Part shown: positions 25,539-34,769 of the stretch, one piece after another
Layout of the letters: each line of letters opens with the position of its first letter
How positions within the stretch are numbered: the stretch's first letter is position 1
DNA from: an uncultured Prevotellaceae bacterium
Lineage (GTDB): Bacteria; Bacteroidota; Bacteroidia; Bacteroidales; Bacteroidaceae
DNA length: 39,020 nucleotides
Reading direction: 5' to 3'
Assembly: GCA_902767045.1 (NCBI GenBank)
Contig: CACXFT010000108.1
Coordinates: 1-39,020, forward strand
Made by a program: the position numbers and the translations under genes
Notes under the pieces: model-generated
Database searches by the model: none
The model's input: the letters and a program-made list of their open reading frames with translations, nothing else
Told to the model about the DNA's origin: nothing

Positions 25539-28500
25539 TTATTTCTGCAATTCATATTCTTCGGGTTTACCATGCGCATACTGCTCCAGTTCAGCAGCAG
25601 CCTCCGGGTTGGTTTCGTCGTCGAACTTCATCGGGCGCAGCTTCTCTTGCAGGCTTTGGAAGATGACGAACAGGGCAGGCACCACAAACAGCTGACAGAT
25701 GGTACCAATCAGCATACCACCCACGGCAGCGGCACCCAGCGTTTGGTTACCATTCTTTCCCACACCGCTGGCAAACATCATGGGCAACAGACCGATGACC
25801 ATGGCGAGCGATGTCATCAAGATAGGACGCAGACGGGCTGCCGAGCCCAGCACTGCCGACCACGAGATGGCCATACCAAGCTGGCGGCGCTCCAGGGCAA
25901 ACTGCACAATCAGAATGGCGTTCTTGGCCAAGAGGCCAATGAGCATGATGAGCGAAATTTGCATGTAGATGTCGTTGGAGTGCCCGAAGAGCTGTGTGAA
26001 GGCAAAGGCACCGGCCAGTCCGAAAGGCACTGAGAGCACCACCGAGAGCGGGAGGATGTAGCTTTCATACTGTGCTGCCAGAATCAAATAGATAAACACG
26101 ATACAGAGCACGAAGATGAGTGCCGTGGAGTTGCTCGACTGAGCCTCGGAACGGGTCAGTCCCGAATAGTCGTAGGTGTAGCCCTGGGGCAGACTGGTAG
26201 CAGCAACCTCCTGACAAGCCTTGATGGCTTCACCCGTTGAATAGCCGTCGGCAACGGTTGCCGTTACGTTGATGGCGGTGAAGAGGTTGAAGCGGTTGAT
26301 GTTTGAAGGACCGTAAACACGCTCCATGTTGCAGAACTCTTTCACGGGCGACATGCCGGCCGGGGTTCGCACATAAACGCTGTTGAGCGACTCGGGGGTC
26401 ATGCGTGTTTCGGGCGAACCCTGTATCATCACACGGTAGAGCTTACCGTAGGCATTGAAGTTGGAGGCATAGAGACCGCCATAGTAACCTTGCAGAGTGG
26501 TGAGCACGGTGTTGGGCGAAATGCCCACCTGCTTACACTTGGCCACATCCACATGAATCATGTACTGGGGATAGTTGGGGTTATAGGAGGTCATAGCCAT
26601 CTGAATCTCCGGCCGCTTGTTCAGTTCAGCCAGATAGTCTTTCACCACGTCGAAGAAGCGGGTGAGGTCGCCGCCCGTTCGGTCTTGCATCACCAACGAA
26701 ACACCGTTGTTGGCCGAGAAGCCGGGAATCATAGGCGGAGCGAAAGCCAAAATCTGAGCATCCTTGATGTGGGCTGTCTTCATATAGATTTGTGCCAGCA
26801 CACCCGATGCCTCATAGGGGTTGAGGAAGAATCGATAGACACCGTCGCCCTGCCAGAGTCCGGAAATCTTCCACCACAGTCCCTTCTGTCGTTCCGAGAA
26901 GGGCTTCAGCTTGATGATGAAAGTGGCCTGGTCGGAACCCGAACCGGCAATAAAGTTGTAACCCTGAATCTGCTCACGACTCAGAATGGCGGGGTCGGCA
27001 GCCAGAATGGAGTCTACCTGCGAGATGACCTGCTTGGTGCGTGCCACTGATGTTGCAGGCGGCATGGAGATGGTGCAGAAGATGGTACCAGTGTCTTCGT
27101 CGGGCACAAGACCGGTTTTGGTGGTAGACATGGTAACAACGAGCAAGGCTATTCCCACAATAACAGAAACGCCGATGACAATGGGGCGGTGCACTAATTT
27201 TTCAACAATGCCTTTATACTTACCGAGCACTTTGTCGTAGGAAGTATTGAAAGCAGTGTGGAAACGGTCTATCCGCGACATTTTCACTTCGTGACCGTTT
27301 GTGTCGTGTGGTTTCAGGAAGATGGCACACAGGGCCGGCGAAAGCGTGAGGGCGTTCAGAGCCGAAATGAAGATGCTCACGGCCATGGTAACACCGAACT
27401 CGCGATAGAATGTTCCGCTCGTACCACCAATGAACGATACAGGAATGAACACCGAGGCCATCACCAGAGTAATGGAGATGATTGCGCCCGAAATTTCGTT
27501 CATGGCATCGATAGAAGCCGTGAGCGAGCTCTTATAACCCTGGTCGAGCTTGGCATGCACGGCTTCAACCACCACAATGGCATCGTCGACCACAATGGCA
27601 ATAGCCAGCAGCAAGGCCGAGAGCACCAGCAGGTTGATGGAGAAGCCAAACAGTTCGAGGAAGAAGAATGTGCCGATGAGCGATACCGGAACGGCAATCA
27701 GGGGGATGAGCGTAGAGCGGAAGTCTTGCAGGAAGATGTAAACCACGATGAACACCAGCACAAGGGTCATCACCAGGGTGAACACCACTTCTTCGATACT
27801 GGCATAAAGGAACTCTGTAACATCATAGTTGATTTTATACATCATGCCCGGCGGGAACGACTTGGCCTGTTCTTCCAATTCCTTCTTCACGTTCTTGGCA
27901 ATATCGTTGGCATTGGAACCGGCAATCTGCTGCACCATACCCATCACCGAGGGGATGTTGTTGTTCTTCATCGAAACGGTGTATTGCTGTCCGCCAAGTT
28001 CAATTCTGGCCACGTCTTTGAGCTTGAGGGTTTGTCCGTTGGCATCGCTTGAGATTACGATGTTGCCAAACTCTTCGGCAGTTTTCAGTCGGCCGGTATA
28101 GCGCATGGCATATTCGTATGCCACGTTGCTCTGCTCGCCAAAGGTACCAGGTGCAGCCTCGATGTTCTGTTCGGCCAGCACGCCGCTGATGTCGCTTGGC
28201 ATCAGGTTGTATTGCTTCATCACATCGGGTTTCAGCCAAATGCGCATAGAGTAGGTTTTCAAACCCGGGCTCTGCACGTCGCCCACACCTTCAATACGCT
28301 TCAGGGCGGGAATGATGTTGATGTTGGCATAGTTGGTGAGGAACTCGTCGTCGTAGCGTCCGTCGGAGGTGAGGGTGTACATAATCACCTGCGATGTCTG
28401 TCGCTTCATCACCGTCACACCCACTCGTGTTACTTCAGCAGGCAGCAGTGCCTGTGCCTGGCTCACACGGTTCTGCACGTTCACGGCACACATGTCGGCA

Positions 28501-28796
28501 TTGGCTCCCTGGCGGAAGAGAATCTGGATTTGTGCCGAACCGGTTGAAGCGGTAGAGGTCATATAGTCCATGCCTTCCACACCGTTAATGCTCTCTTCCA
28601 AGGGAGCAACCACCGAGTTTTTCACTGTTTCGGCATCAGCACCGGGATATTGCGTATACACCACCACGGTGGGAGGCGCAATGTTGGGGTACTGCTCGAT
28701 GGGCAGTGTGGCAAGGCCTATGAAGCCCAGCAGCACGATGAGGATAGAAATCACCGTGGAAAGCACTGGGCGTTTAATGAATGTTGTAAAAGTCAT
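25539..28796 (-). CDS. RND efflux pump, inner-membrane transporter (AcrB/MexB type, HAE1)
   Basis: The 1085-residue protein opens FIKRPVLSTVISILIVLLGFIGLATLPIEQYPNIAPP, the classical HAE1 start, with a large periplasmic loop and twelve membrane helices in two halves. The proton relay is intact: VVDDAIVVVEAVH gives the paired aspartates of helix 4 and LAKNAILIVQFA the lysine of helix 10. PSVMGMVQQIAGSNANDIAKNVK and SLPQGYTYDYSG are porter-domain motifs. It exports drugs, bile salts or other amphiphiles using the proton gradient. It is 66 bases after the adaptor gene and 7 before the channel gene. The real substrate is unknown. Confidence 0.97.
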   Translation of the reverse strand: MTFTTFIKRPVLSTVISILIVLLGFIGLATLPIEQYPNIAPPTVVVYTQYPGADAETVKNSVVAPLEESINGVEGMDYMTSTASTGSAQIQILFRQGANADMCAVNVQNRVSQAQALLPAEVTRVGVTVMKRQTSQVIMYTLTSDGRYDDEFLTNYANINIIPALKRIEGVGDVQSPGLKTYSMRIWLKPDVMKQYNLMPSDISGVLAEQNIEAAPGTFGEQSNVAYEYAMRYTGRLKTAEEFGNIVISSDANGQTLKLKDVARIELGGQQYTVSMKNNNIPSVMGMVQQIAGSNANDIAKNVKKELEEQAKSFPPGMMYKINYDVTEFLYASIEEVVFTLVMTLVLVFIVVYIFLQDFRSTLIPLIAVPVSLIGTFFFLELFGFSINLLVLSALLLAIAIVVDDAIVVVEAVHAKLDQGYKSSLTASIDAMNEISGAIISITLVMASVFIPVSFIGGTSGTFYREFGVTMAVSIFISALNALTLSPALCAIFLKPHDTNGHEVKMSRIDRFHTAFNTSYDKVLGKYKGIVEKLVHRPIVIGVSVIVGIALLVVTMSTTKTGLVPDEDTGTIFCTISMPPATSVARTKQVISQVDSILAADPAILSREQIQGYNFIAGSGSDQATFIIKLKPFSERQKGLWWKISGLWQGDGVYRFFLNPYEASGVLAQIYMKTAHIKDAQILAFAPPMIPGFSANNGVSLVMQDRTGGDLTRFFDVVKDYLAELNKRPEIQMAMTSYNPNYPQYMIHVDVAKCKQVGISPNTVLTTLQGYYGGLYASNFNAYGKLYRVMIQGSPETRMTPESLNSVYVRTPAGMSPVKEFCNMERVYGPSNINRFNLFTAINVTATVADGYSTGEAIKACQEVAATSLPQGYTYDYSGLTRSEAQSSNSTALIFVLCIVFIYLILAAQYESYILPLSVVLSVPFGLAGAFAFTQLFGHSNDIYMQISLIMLIGLLAKNAILIVQFALERRQLGMAISWSAVLGSAARLRPILMTSLAMVIGLLPMMFASGVGKNGNQTLGAAAVGGMLIGTICQLFVVPALFVIFQSLQEKLRPMKFDDETNPEAAAELEQYAHGKPEEYELQK

Positions 28797-28862
28797 GTTA
28801 CTATTTCTGAATTTAAGTTCATCAGCGCCAAAGCGATAACTCTTCTCCTTAACTCTTGATGC

Positions 28863-30044
28863 TTATTTTTTCATCTCGTTCACAATGTCGCCGGCTGTCA
28901 TAGCCTTGGCCTGCTCGCTAATCTTCTGCTGATACTTGGCAGGCGTGATGGGCACAATTTCCATACCGTCGGAGAGTTTGGTGATGCCGTTGGTAACATA
29001 GCGGTCGCCCACCTGCAAACCGCTGGTAACAATGTAGTTCACTCCATCGTTCTGCGGGGCCACGGTAATTTCGGTATACTTCACCTTGTTGTCTTTGCCA
29101 AGGGTGTAAACAAACTTCTTGTCCTGCACCTCGGTAACGCAACTCTGTGCAATAATCACCGAGTTGGCAGCTTCGTGTGGCACCACCACTGCACCTGAGC
29201 CACCGCTCTTGAGCAGCTGTTCGGGGTTTTGGAACACGGCAATCATCTGCACGCTACCTGTTGCAGGGTCGATAACACCGCTCATCTTGGTAACGGTTCC
29301 GGGATGGGGATAGATGGTGCCGTCGGCCAACTGCAGCTTCACCGTGGGCATGGCACCGATAGCTGCCTGTGCCGAACCGCTCGCCTTGGTCATTTCAAGG
29401 ATGTCTTTCTCGGTCATCGAGAAATAAACCTCCATGCTGCTGATGTTGGAAACAGTGGTGAGGGGCTGCGCATTCGATGCGCTCACCAGGGCACCCACCT
29501 TGAAGGGGAGTGAGCCCACCACACCGGCAGCAGGGCTCTTCACATAGCAATAGCTCAGTGTTTCTTGTGCCGAGGCAAGGGCTGCCTGAGCCTGGGCGAG
29601 TGAGGCCTGTGCGGTTTGATAGGAGTTCTCGGCTGTGGAGAGTTCAAACTGGCCGATAATCTGCTTCTCGAACAGCTGCTTGTTGTTCTCGTAGGTGAGC
29701 TTGGCGGTGTTCAGCTGCGCCTTGGCGGTGTTCACAGCTGCCTGAGCTTGGCGCACCTGTGCCTGATAGGTGGCATTGTCGATGACAAACAAAAGCTGAC
29801 CGGCACTAACGGCCTGCCCTTCCTTCACACACACCTGTGTGATAAAACCGGAAACTTTTGGGCGAATCTCTACATCCTGAACACCTTTGATAGTGGCGGG
29901 ATAGGTCGACTGCATGGCAGCACTCTTGGTGCTCACGGTTTCTACGGGATATTCGTTATCGCCGAAAGAGGGCCGACTGCCGCTGCCACAAGACGAAACG
30001 ATAGCCGCAAGAACCGAAAACATGATACAATTCTTTATCTTCAT
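28863..30044 (-). CDS. RND efflux periplasmic adaptor (AcrA/MexA type lipoprotein)
   Basis: The protein has 393 residues. The signal MKIKNCIMFSVLAAIVSSCGSG gives a lipid cysteine at 19. IKGVQDVEIRPKVSGFITQVCVKEGQAVSAGQLLFVID is the lipoyl-type beta-strand motif, residues 95-165 form the alpha-hairpin (AQVRQAQAAVNTAKAQLNTAKL, ENSYQTAQASLAQAQ), and KSPAAGVVGSLPFKVGALVS closes the lipoyl domain. It bridges the pump to the outer-membrane channel in the periplasm. It is the first gene of the operon, with a consensus promoter about 60 bases upstream. Confidence 0.96.
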   Translation of the reverse strand: MKIKNCIMFSVLAAIVSSCGSGSRPSFGDNEYPVETVSTKSAAMQSTYPATIKGVQDVEIRPKVSGFITQVCVKEGQAVSAGQLLFVIDNATYQAQVRQAQAAVNTAKAQLNTAKLTYENNKQLFEKQIIGQFELSTAENSYQTAQASLAQAQAALASAQETLSYCYVKSPAAGVVGSLPFKVGALVSASNAQPLTTVSNISSMEVYFSMTEKDILEMTKASGSAQAAIGAMPTVKLQLADGTIYPHPGTVTKMSGVIDPATGSVQMIAVFQNPEQLLKSGGSGAVVVPHEAANSVIIAQSCVTEVQDKKFVYTLGKDNKVKYTEITVAPQNDGVNYIVTSGLQVGDRYVTNGITKLSDGMEIVPITPAKYQQKISEQAKAMTAGDIVNEMKK

Positions 30045-30105
30045 ACCTTATTAATATTATATAGTTTTCAAAAACTTTATCAAGGAGCTTAGTTTTTTCG
30101 AGGTA

Positions 30106-30136
30106 CAAAATTACTAATTATTCTATTATGCGCAAA
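30106..30136 (-). promoter_or_regulatory. Consensus promoter of the efflux operon
   Basis: On the minus strand TTTG (30136-30133), exactly 19 bases, TAATTTTG (30113-30106). This fits the Bacteroidetes -33/-7 consensus fully. The adaptor ATG is 61 bases downstream. Confidence 0.75.
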
Positions 30137-30172
30137 ATATATTACACCTCTTTTATATTTAATTAACGAGCA

Positions 30173-30216
30173 ATTGCCAATGGCACACATGTACTATGTC
30201 TGTGGCCATTGGCAAT
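30173..30216. repeat. 12-bp perfect inverted repeat between the lipoprotein gene and the efflux promoter
   Basis: ATTGCCAATGGC (30173-30184) is complementary to GCCATTGGCAAT (30205-30216), with a 20-base spacer. It has no T-run on either side, so it is a weak terminator at best. It sits about 35 bases upstream of the -33 box of the efflux operon and could be a regulator site. It may also end transcription from the lipoprotein gene. Confidence 0.55.
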
Positions 30217-30247
30217 GATTGTATTGATGTGAGTGCTCTTTGAAAAT

Positions 30248-30892
30248 CTAATTAGACTGTTTGGGGGTGAGCTGCTCACCGGGGTTGTTGGTGTTGGCAT
30301 CTTCTTCTTGCTTGTTGGCTGCCGGATTATAGCCCAGCCGCGTGTAGCGGCATGCAATCTGTTCGCCGGTTGATTCGAAGAGATAGCTGCAGGTCATGCT
30401 GGTTTCGGTGAGTTCCACCACGCGCATGGCGAGTGTGCAATCGCTGTCGATGGCCGGTTGCCAGTCGTCGATGAGCGTGAGCATACCACTGATAATGCGC
30501 ACGGGACCGTGGCCCGATGTGTTTCCCACCCCTTTCTGCTGCCATGTCCAGGTGGTGTAGTCGGTTTCGGCAGCTCCTTCTCCCAATACGGGAGCATAAG
30601 CGGTGAATGTGGTATCGGCCGAACTGATGGCCAGCAACACAGGGGCTGCCAGCTTGGTGAGTTCGCTCACCCTGGTGGCGCTCACGCTTTTGCCATCCTT
30701 GCTTCCTGTGGCCTGCATGAGCAACCAGGCACCACCGGCCATGTTTTTCAGTTCAACACTCAGTCCGCGCGTGGTTTGTCCGCCAGAGGAACTACTACTG
30801 GAACTGTCGTCTGAACTGCAAGAGGCCAAGCCCAACAATGCAAGGCAGCACAAGACAGCACAGCAAGTTTTAAAATTGAAAAAAATCTTCAT
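30248..30892 (-). CDS. Hypothetical lipoprotein
   Basis: From ATG 30892 the protein has 214 residues beginning MKIFFNFKTCCAVLCCLALL. The frame extends to 31018 but that part lies inside the next gene, so I reject it. The lipobox LASCSSDDSSSSSSSGG gives a lipid cysteine followed by a Ser/Asp run, close to the acidic surface-export signal of Bacteroidetes lipoproteins. The rest is a soluble domain with beta strands (LSVELKNMAGGAWLLMQATG, MTCSYLFESTGEQIACRYTRLG) and no family that I recognise. It lies 19 bases downstream of the polymerase-like gene and may be co-transcribed with it. Confidence 0.75.
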   Translation of the reverse strand: MKIFFNFKTCCAVLCCLALLGLASCSSDDSSSSSSSGGQTTRGLSVELKNMAGGAWLLMQATGSKDGKSVSATRVSELTKLAAPVLLAISSADTTFTAYAPVLGEGAAETDYTTWTWQQKGVGNTSGHGPVRIISGMLTLIDDWQPAIDSDCTLAMRVVELTETSMTCSYLFESTGEQIACRYTRLGYNPAANKQEEDANTNNPGEQLTPKQSN

Positions 30893-30911
30893 CTTCTTTA
30901 TTGATTTGAAT

Positions 30912-32414
30912 TTAAACATGAACGGAACTAACATCGAACCCCATCTTGCGGGCTTTCTCCAAGAGCAGCTGCATGAGTGGTTCGCGCTCGTTGGGCACGC
31001 GGTTGTCGAGAACGGCATCTTTCAGGGCTTGCTTGAGTGCTCCCACCTCTCTCGAAGGTTTCAGGTTGAACATCTGCATAATTTCGTTTCCGTCGATAAC
31101 GGGTTGCAACAGCCGTTTATAGTCACGCTCCTGCAGGTCGATGATTTTTTCGCGCACCAACCTGAAGTTATCGAGAAACTTCTGCTTGCGCACCTGGTTT
31201 TTCGATGTGATGTCGGCTTCGCAGAGCAGCATCAGGTCGTCGATGTCGTCTCCGGCATCGTTCACCAACCGGCGCACGGCACTGTCGGTAACCTCTTCGT
31301 CGGCAATCACAATGGGGCGCATGTGCAGGTCTACGAGCTTCTGCACATATTTCATTTTGGCATCCATGGGCAGTTTGAGCCTGCGGAAAATCTGCGGCAC
31401 CATCTTTGCTCCCAAGAAGTTGTGGTTATGGAACGTCCACCCCTGCGGCACTTCCCAGCGTTTGCTCTTGGGTTTGCCAATGTCGTGGAGCAGTGCCGCC
31501 CACCGCAGCCACAAGTCGTTGTCGTGGGTTGCGCCATCTTCCTGCGTTTCTTTTCGTGCCTGCTGCCGTTGCACCACATTTTCGAGCACCTCCAGTGTAT
31601 GGTAATAGTTATTCTTATGTGCCCTTCCGTTGCGTGTTTCCACCATGTCGAGTGCCGTCAGTTCGGGCAGAATCAGCTCGAGCAGTCCGCTCCGGTAGAG
31701 ATAGTCGAACCCGGTGCTGGGGTGTGGGGCCATGATAATTATGTTCAGCTCGTCTTGCACGCGCTCGCCGCTGATGATTTCCAACCGGTGGGCATTGCGC
31801 TGCAACGCTTCGAAGGTGTCGTCTTCGATATAGAATCCCAGCTGGGTGGCAAAGCGCACGCAACGCAGCATGCGCAAGGGGTCGTCGGAGAAAGTGATGT
31901 CGGGGTCGAGGGGTGTGCGAATGATTCCGTCTTCCAGGTCGTAGATGCCGTTGAAGGGGTCTACGAGTTCTCCAAAGCGGCTTTGGTTCAAACAAATGGC
32001 CATGGCATTGATGGTGAAGTCGCGCCGGTTCTGGTCGTCTTCGAGCGTACCGTCTTCCACGATGGGTTTGCGCGAATCATGACTGTAGCTTTCTCGCCGT
32101 GCCCCCACAAACTCCACTTCTGTTTCTTGTCCTTCGGCCGGTCCGAACACCTTCAGCTGGGCAGTGCCAAAGTTTCTGAACACCGAAAGATGTGCCCGCT
32201 GCCGGATGCTGCGCTGCAGTTCCTCGGCCACGCTGATGCCACTGCCCACCACCACCACGTCGATATCTTTCGACGGGCGTTCGAGAAACAGGTCGCGCAC
32301 ATAGCCTCCCACCACATAGCATTCAACGCCAAGCCTGTCGGCTGCCGCTGAAATCTGGCGAAATATATCCTGATCGAGTATTTGTGCCAATTCGGCATCA
32401 CTATATAATCTCAT
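30912..32414 (-). CDS. cca: CCA-adding tRNA nucleotidyltransferase / poly(A) polymerase family with HD domain
   Basis: The protein has 500 residues. VVGGYVRDLFLERPSKDIDVVVVG (residues 34-57) is the nucleotidyltransferase site with the paired carboxylates D50 and D52. RRDFTINAMAICLNQ, LVDPFNGIYDLEDGIIRTPLDPDITFSDDPLRMLRCVRFATQLGF form the RNA-binding head and neck. An HD phosphohydrolase domain follows (LLHDIGKPKSK near residue 310). Such enzymes add or repair the CCA end of tRNA. Bacterial poly(A) polymerases look alike, and the HD domain favours a CCA enzyme. It is transcribed on the minus strand, divergent from the lipoprotein at 32538. Confidence 0.92.
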   Translation of the reverse strand: MRLYSDAELAQILDQDIFRQISAAADRLGVECYVVGGYVRDLFLERPSKDIDVVVVGSGISVAEELQRSIRQRAHLSVFRNFGTAQLKVFGPAEGQETEVEFVGARRESYSHDSRKPIVEDGTLEDDQNRRDFTINAMAICLNQSRFGELVDPFNGIYDLEDGIIRTPLDPDITFSDDPLRMLRCVRFATQLGFYIEDDTFEALQRNAHRLEIISGERVQDELNIIIMAPHPSTGFDYLYRSGLLELILPELTALDMVETRNGRAHKNNYYHTLEVLENVVQRQQARKETQEDGATHDNDLWLRWAALLHDIGKPKSKRWEVPQGWTFHNHNFLGAKMVPQIFRRLKLPMDAKMKYVQKLVDLHMRPIVIADEEVTDSAVRRLVNDAGDDIDDLMLLCEADITSKNQVRKQKFLDNFRLVREKIIDLQERDYKRLLQPVIDGNEIMQMFNLKPSREVGALKQALKDAVLDNRVPNEREPLMQLLLEKARKMGFDVSSVHV

Positions 32415-32473
32415 GCTCTTTGCTGTTGCTTAATTTCTGTAACATTACTTCCCTCACGCATCTTTCGAGTCTG

Positions 32474-32481
32474 CAAAATTA
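32474..32481 (-). promoter_or_regulatory. -7 box of the cca gene
   Basis: TAATTTTG on the minus strand fits TAnnTTTG and lies about 60 bases before the ATG at 32414. No TTTG is seen at the -33 distance. Confidence 0.45.
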
Positions 32482-32524
32482 CAAAAATAATCTTAAACGT
32501 ACCTTTTAATTCATTTTTATTTAT

Positions 32525-32532
32525 TACTTTTG
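32525..32532 (+). promoter_or_regulatory. -7 box directly in front of a small lipoprotein gene
   Basis: TACTTTTG fits TAnnTTTG. The ATG at 32538 is only five bases further, so the transcript would have almost no leader if this box is used. Confidence 0.4.
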
Positions 32533-32537
32533 CCACC

Positions 32538-32942
32538 ATGATGAAGAAAATAATAATATTGGCTGCAGCCATCGCAGTGCTTGCAGCATGCTCGGCAAAC
32601 GACGATGAGAAAGCCGAAAAGCTGATGCAGCAGATTGAACAGCTCTACGAGCAGAAACAATACAGTGCCACACTCGACTCTATAGAAGCACTCAGAAACC
32701 AATTCCCCAAGGCAGTTGAAAGCCGCAAACGGGCACTTGTCATCTGGAACGATGCCTCACTGCAAATGGCACGGGCCGACATTGCCAAAACCGACTCGGC
32801 GCTGCTCGCCACAGAAGAGCTGATGAAAAACGAAACCGACATATACAAACACAACATCTTAGGACTGCAACGCGATTCGCTGAAAGCACGCTACGAAGCC
32901 CTCTGCGGAGTGGTGAAGATGATACTACACCGCAAAAAATAG
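32538..32942 (+). CDS. Small coiled-coil lipoprotein
   Basis: The 134-residue protein begins MMKKIIILAAAIAVLAACSANDDEKAEK, with a lipid cysteine at 18 and acidic residues after it. The remainder is almost entirely helical (KLMQQIEQLYEQKQYSATLDSIEALRNQFP, then SLQMARADIAKTDSALLATEELMKNE), which looks like a tetratricopeptide-like or coiled-coil helical bundle. ATG at 32538 is followed directly by a second ATG at 32541. I do not recognise the family. It is 47 bases upstream of the DUF1599 gene, which has its own promoter box. Confidence 0.8.
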   Translation: MMKKIIILAAAIAVLAACSANDDEKAEKLMQQIEQLYEQKQYSATLDSIEALRNQFPKAVESRKRALVIWNDASLQMARADIAKTDSALLATEELMKNETDIYKHNILGLQRDSLKARYEALCGVVKMILHRKK

Positions 32943-32973
32943 TATAAAATAGCGCACTATCAACTTTTTTTTG

Positions 32974-32981
32974 TACCTTTG
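32974..32981 (+). promoter_or_regulatory. -7 box of the DUF1599-tpiA-folE cluster
   Basis: TACCTTTG fits TAnnTTTG. The ATG at 32990 is eight bases downstream, again leaving nearly no leader. It follows a run of T, and no -33 TTTG is found. Confidence 0.5.
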
Positions 32982-32989
32982 TCGCGATT

Positions 32990-33538
32990 ATGGCACAGCA
33001 GAACACCCAACAACAGTTTGAAGACGTGATGCAAGAGTGCCGCACGCTCTTCCAAAAGAAGCTTCACGACTATGGAGCTTCGTGGCGCATCCTGCGCCCA
33101 AGCTCGCTCACCGACCAGCTCTATATCAAAGCTAAACGCATACGGTCGCTCGAAATTAAAAAGGAGTCGCTCGTGGGCGAAGGCATCAGACCCGAATTCA
33201 TTGCACTCATCAACTATGGCATAGTGGGACTGATACAGTTAGAGAACGGATTTGCCGATCAGGTAGACATCACCCCCGAACAGGCTATGGCGCTCTACGA
33301 CCAGCATGCCAAGCAAGCCCTGCAACTCATGCTGCGCAAGAACCACGACTACGACGAGGCATGGCGACACATGAGGGTGAGCTCCTACACCGACTTCATC
33401 CTCACCAAACTGCAACGCGTGAAGGAGATTGAAGACATCAACGGCGCTACCTTGGTGAGCGAGGGTATCGATGCCAACTACATGGACATCATCAACTATG
33501 CGGTCTTTGGGGCCATTAAACTGAAAGAAACTGAGTGA
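32990..33538 (+). CDS. DUF1599 family protein
   Basis: The 182-residue protein consists of two similar halves: KLHDYGASWRILRPSSLTDQLYIKAKRIRSLE and KNHDYDEAWRHMRVSSYTDFILTKLQRVKEIE. Each is followed by a 'VGEGI/VSEGI ... INYGIVG/INYAVFG' segment. This internal duplication, with DY and W in each copy, is the DUF1599 signature. The family is related in pattern to nucleotide modification or MazG-like helical proteins, but no activity is proven. It is the first gene of a cluster whose order (DUF1599, DoxX-like, tpiA, SPOR, folE) is common in Bacteroidales. Confidence 0.93.
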   Translation: MAQQNTQQQFEDVMQECRTLFQKKLHDYGASWRILRPSSLTDQLYIKAKRIRSLEIKKESLVGEGIRPEFIALINYGIVGLIQLENGFADQVDITPEQAMALYDQHAKQALQLMLRKNHDYDEAWRHMRVSSYTDFILTKLQRVKEIEDINGATLVSEGIDANYMDIINYAVFGAIKLKETE

Positions 33539-33560
33539 AGAAAAAGTGAAAAGCCCGGCA

Positions 33561-34715
33561 ATGAAAGAAAAACTTCTGAAAGTGGGGGTCAACCTCGCGC
33601 GGTTAGTGATAGCCGCCACGTTCACCTTCTCGGGCTATGTGAAAGCTATAGACCCGCTGGGCACACAATATAAAATTACCGACTACCTGGGGGCGGTGGG
33701 ACTACACGGGATGCTTCCCGACTGGCTCACGCTCGCCCTGTCGGTGGCGCTCTCGGCAACGGAGTTCACACTTGGCGTGATGATGCTCTTTGCCATTCAC
33801 CGCCGACTCACCACCAAAGCCACACTGGGCTTCATGCTCATCATGACTCCGGTGACGCTGTGGCTCTATCTGGCCAACCCTGTTGAAGACTGCGGGTGCT
33901 TTGGCGATGCGGTGAAACTCTCTAACGGAGAAACGCTGCTGAAAAACCTGGTGCTCACAGCATGCGCCGTGGTCACCTTGAAATGGCACAGCTTCATGCG
34001 CCTCATCTTCCTGAAACGGGCACAGTGGATCATCATCAACGGAACACTGCTCTTCATAGGGGCTTCAAGTCTCTATAGCCTCTACTTCCTGCCGCCATTC
34101 GACTTCCGCCCTTACCATGTGGGAGCCAACATCCGGAAAGGCATGGAAATTCCACAGGGAGCCGAGCAACCGAAGTTCGAAACAACTTTCCTGCTCCGCA
34201 AAAACGGAGAAACAAGGGAGTTCACACTCGAAAACTATCCCGACTCTACCTGGGAGTTCGTAGACTCAAAGACAGTGCAAACGAGCAAAGGATATGTGCC
34301 GCCCATACACGACTTCTCAATCGTGCTCAACGAAACGGGCGAAGATATTACCGAACAGGTGCTCGACGAAGAGAAACCGGTGCTGCTGCTCGTGGCTCCA
34401 CACCTGGAACAGGCCGACGACTCGAACTTCGGACAGATTGACCAGATCTACGAACTGACGCATGATCAGGGATGGCTTATGTATTGCCTGACGGCAAGCG
34501 GCGAACGGGCCATAGCACGGTGGATTGACATGACGGGGGCCGAATACCCTTTCTGCACCACCGACGACATCACGCTGAAAACCATCGTGAGGAGCAACCC
34601 CGGACTACTCATGCTCCAACAAGGGGTGATAGTGGGAAAATGGAGCCACAACAGGCTGCCATCGGAACAGCAACTGATGGAACTGGCACAAGGCAAAACA
34701 GCCCACAACAACTGA
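33561..34715 (+). CDS. DoxX/BT_3928-type membrane protein
   Basis: From ATG 33561 the protein has 384 residues. A GTG at 33546 adds five residues and is also possible. The first 150 residues carry four membrane helices with ARLVIAATFTFSGYVKAIDPLGTQYKITDYL and VEDCGCFGDAVKLSNGETLLKNLVL, a DoxX/MauE-like domain with a CGC site. A further helix (IIINGTLLFIGASSLYSLYFL) precedes a long soluble domain that resembles a periplasmic thioredoxin-like part without a CxxC. The BT_3928 group keeps this layout. It may take part in redox balance in the envelope. It starts 22 bases after DUF1599. Confidence 0.88.
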   Translation: MKEKLLKVGVNLARLVIAATFTFSGYVKAIDPLGTQYKITDYLGAVGLHGMLPDWLTLALSVALSATEFTLGVMMLFAIHRRLTTKATLGFMLIMTPVTLWLYLANPVEDCGCFGDAVKLSNGETLLKNLVLTACAVVTLKWHSFMRLIFLKRAQWIIINGTLLFIGASSLYSLYFLPPFDFRPYHVGANIRKGMEIPQGAEQPKFETTFLLRKNGETREFTLENYPDSTWEFVDSKTVQTSKGYVPPIHDFSIVLNETGEDITEQVLDEEKPVLLLVAPHLEQADDSNFGQIDQIYELTHDQGWLMYCLTASGERAIARWIDMTGAEYPFCTTDDITLKTIVRSNPGLLMLQQGVIVGKWSHNRLPSEQQLMELAQGKTAHNN

Positions 34716-34769
34716 AAAGATTCAAACGAAACCATATAAACTTTCATTTCTAAATAAAACAAAACAACA

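Noticed and set aside
30603..32351. 582-codon open frame on the plus strand
   Set aside because: It is antisense to the cca gene and the adjoining lipoprotein gene, whose minus-strand products have clear motifs. The plus-strand product is rich in His, Val and Gln and has no domain.
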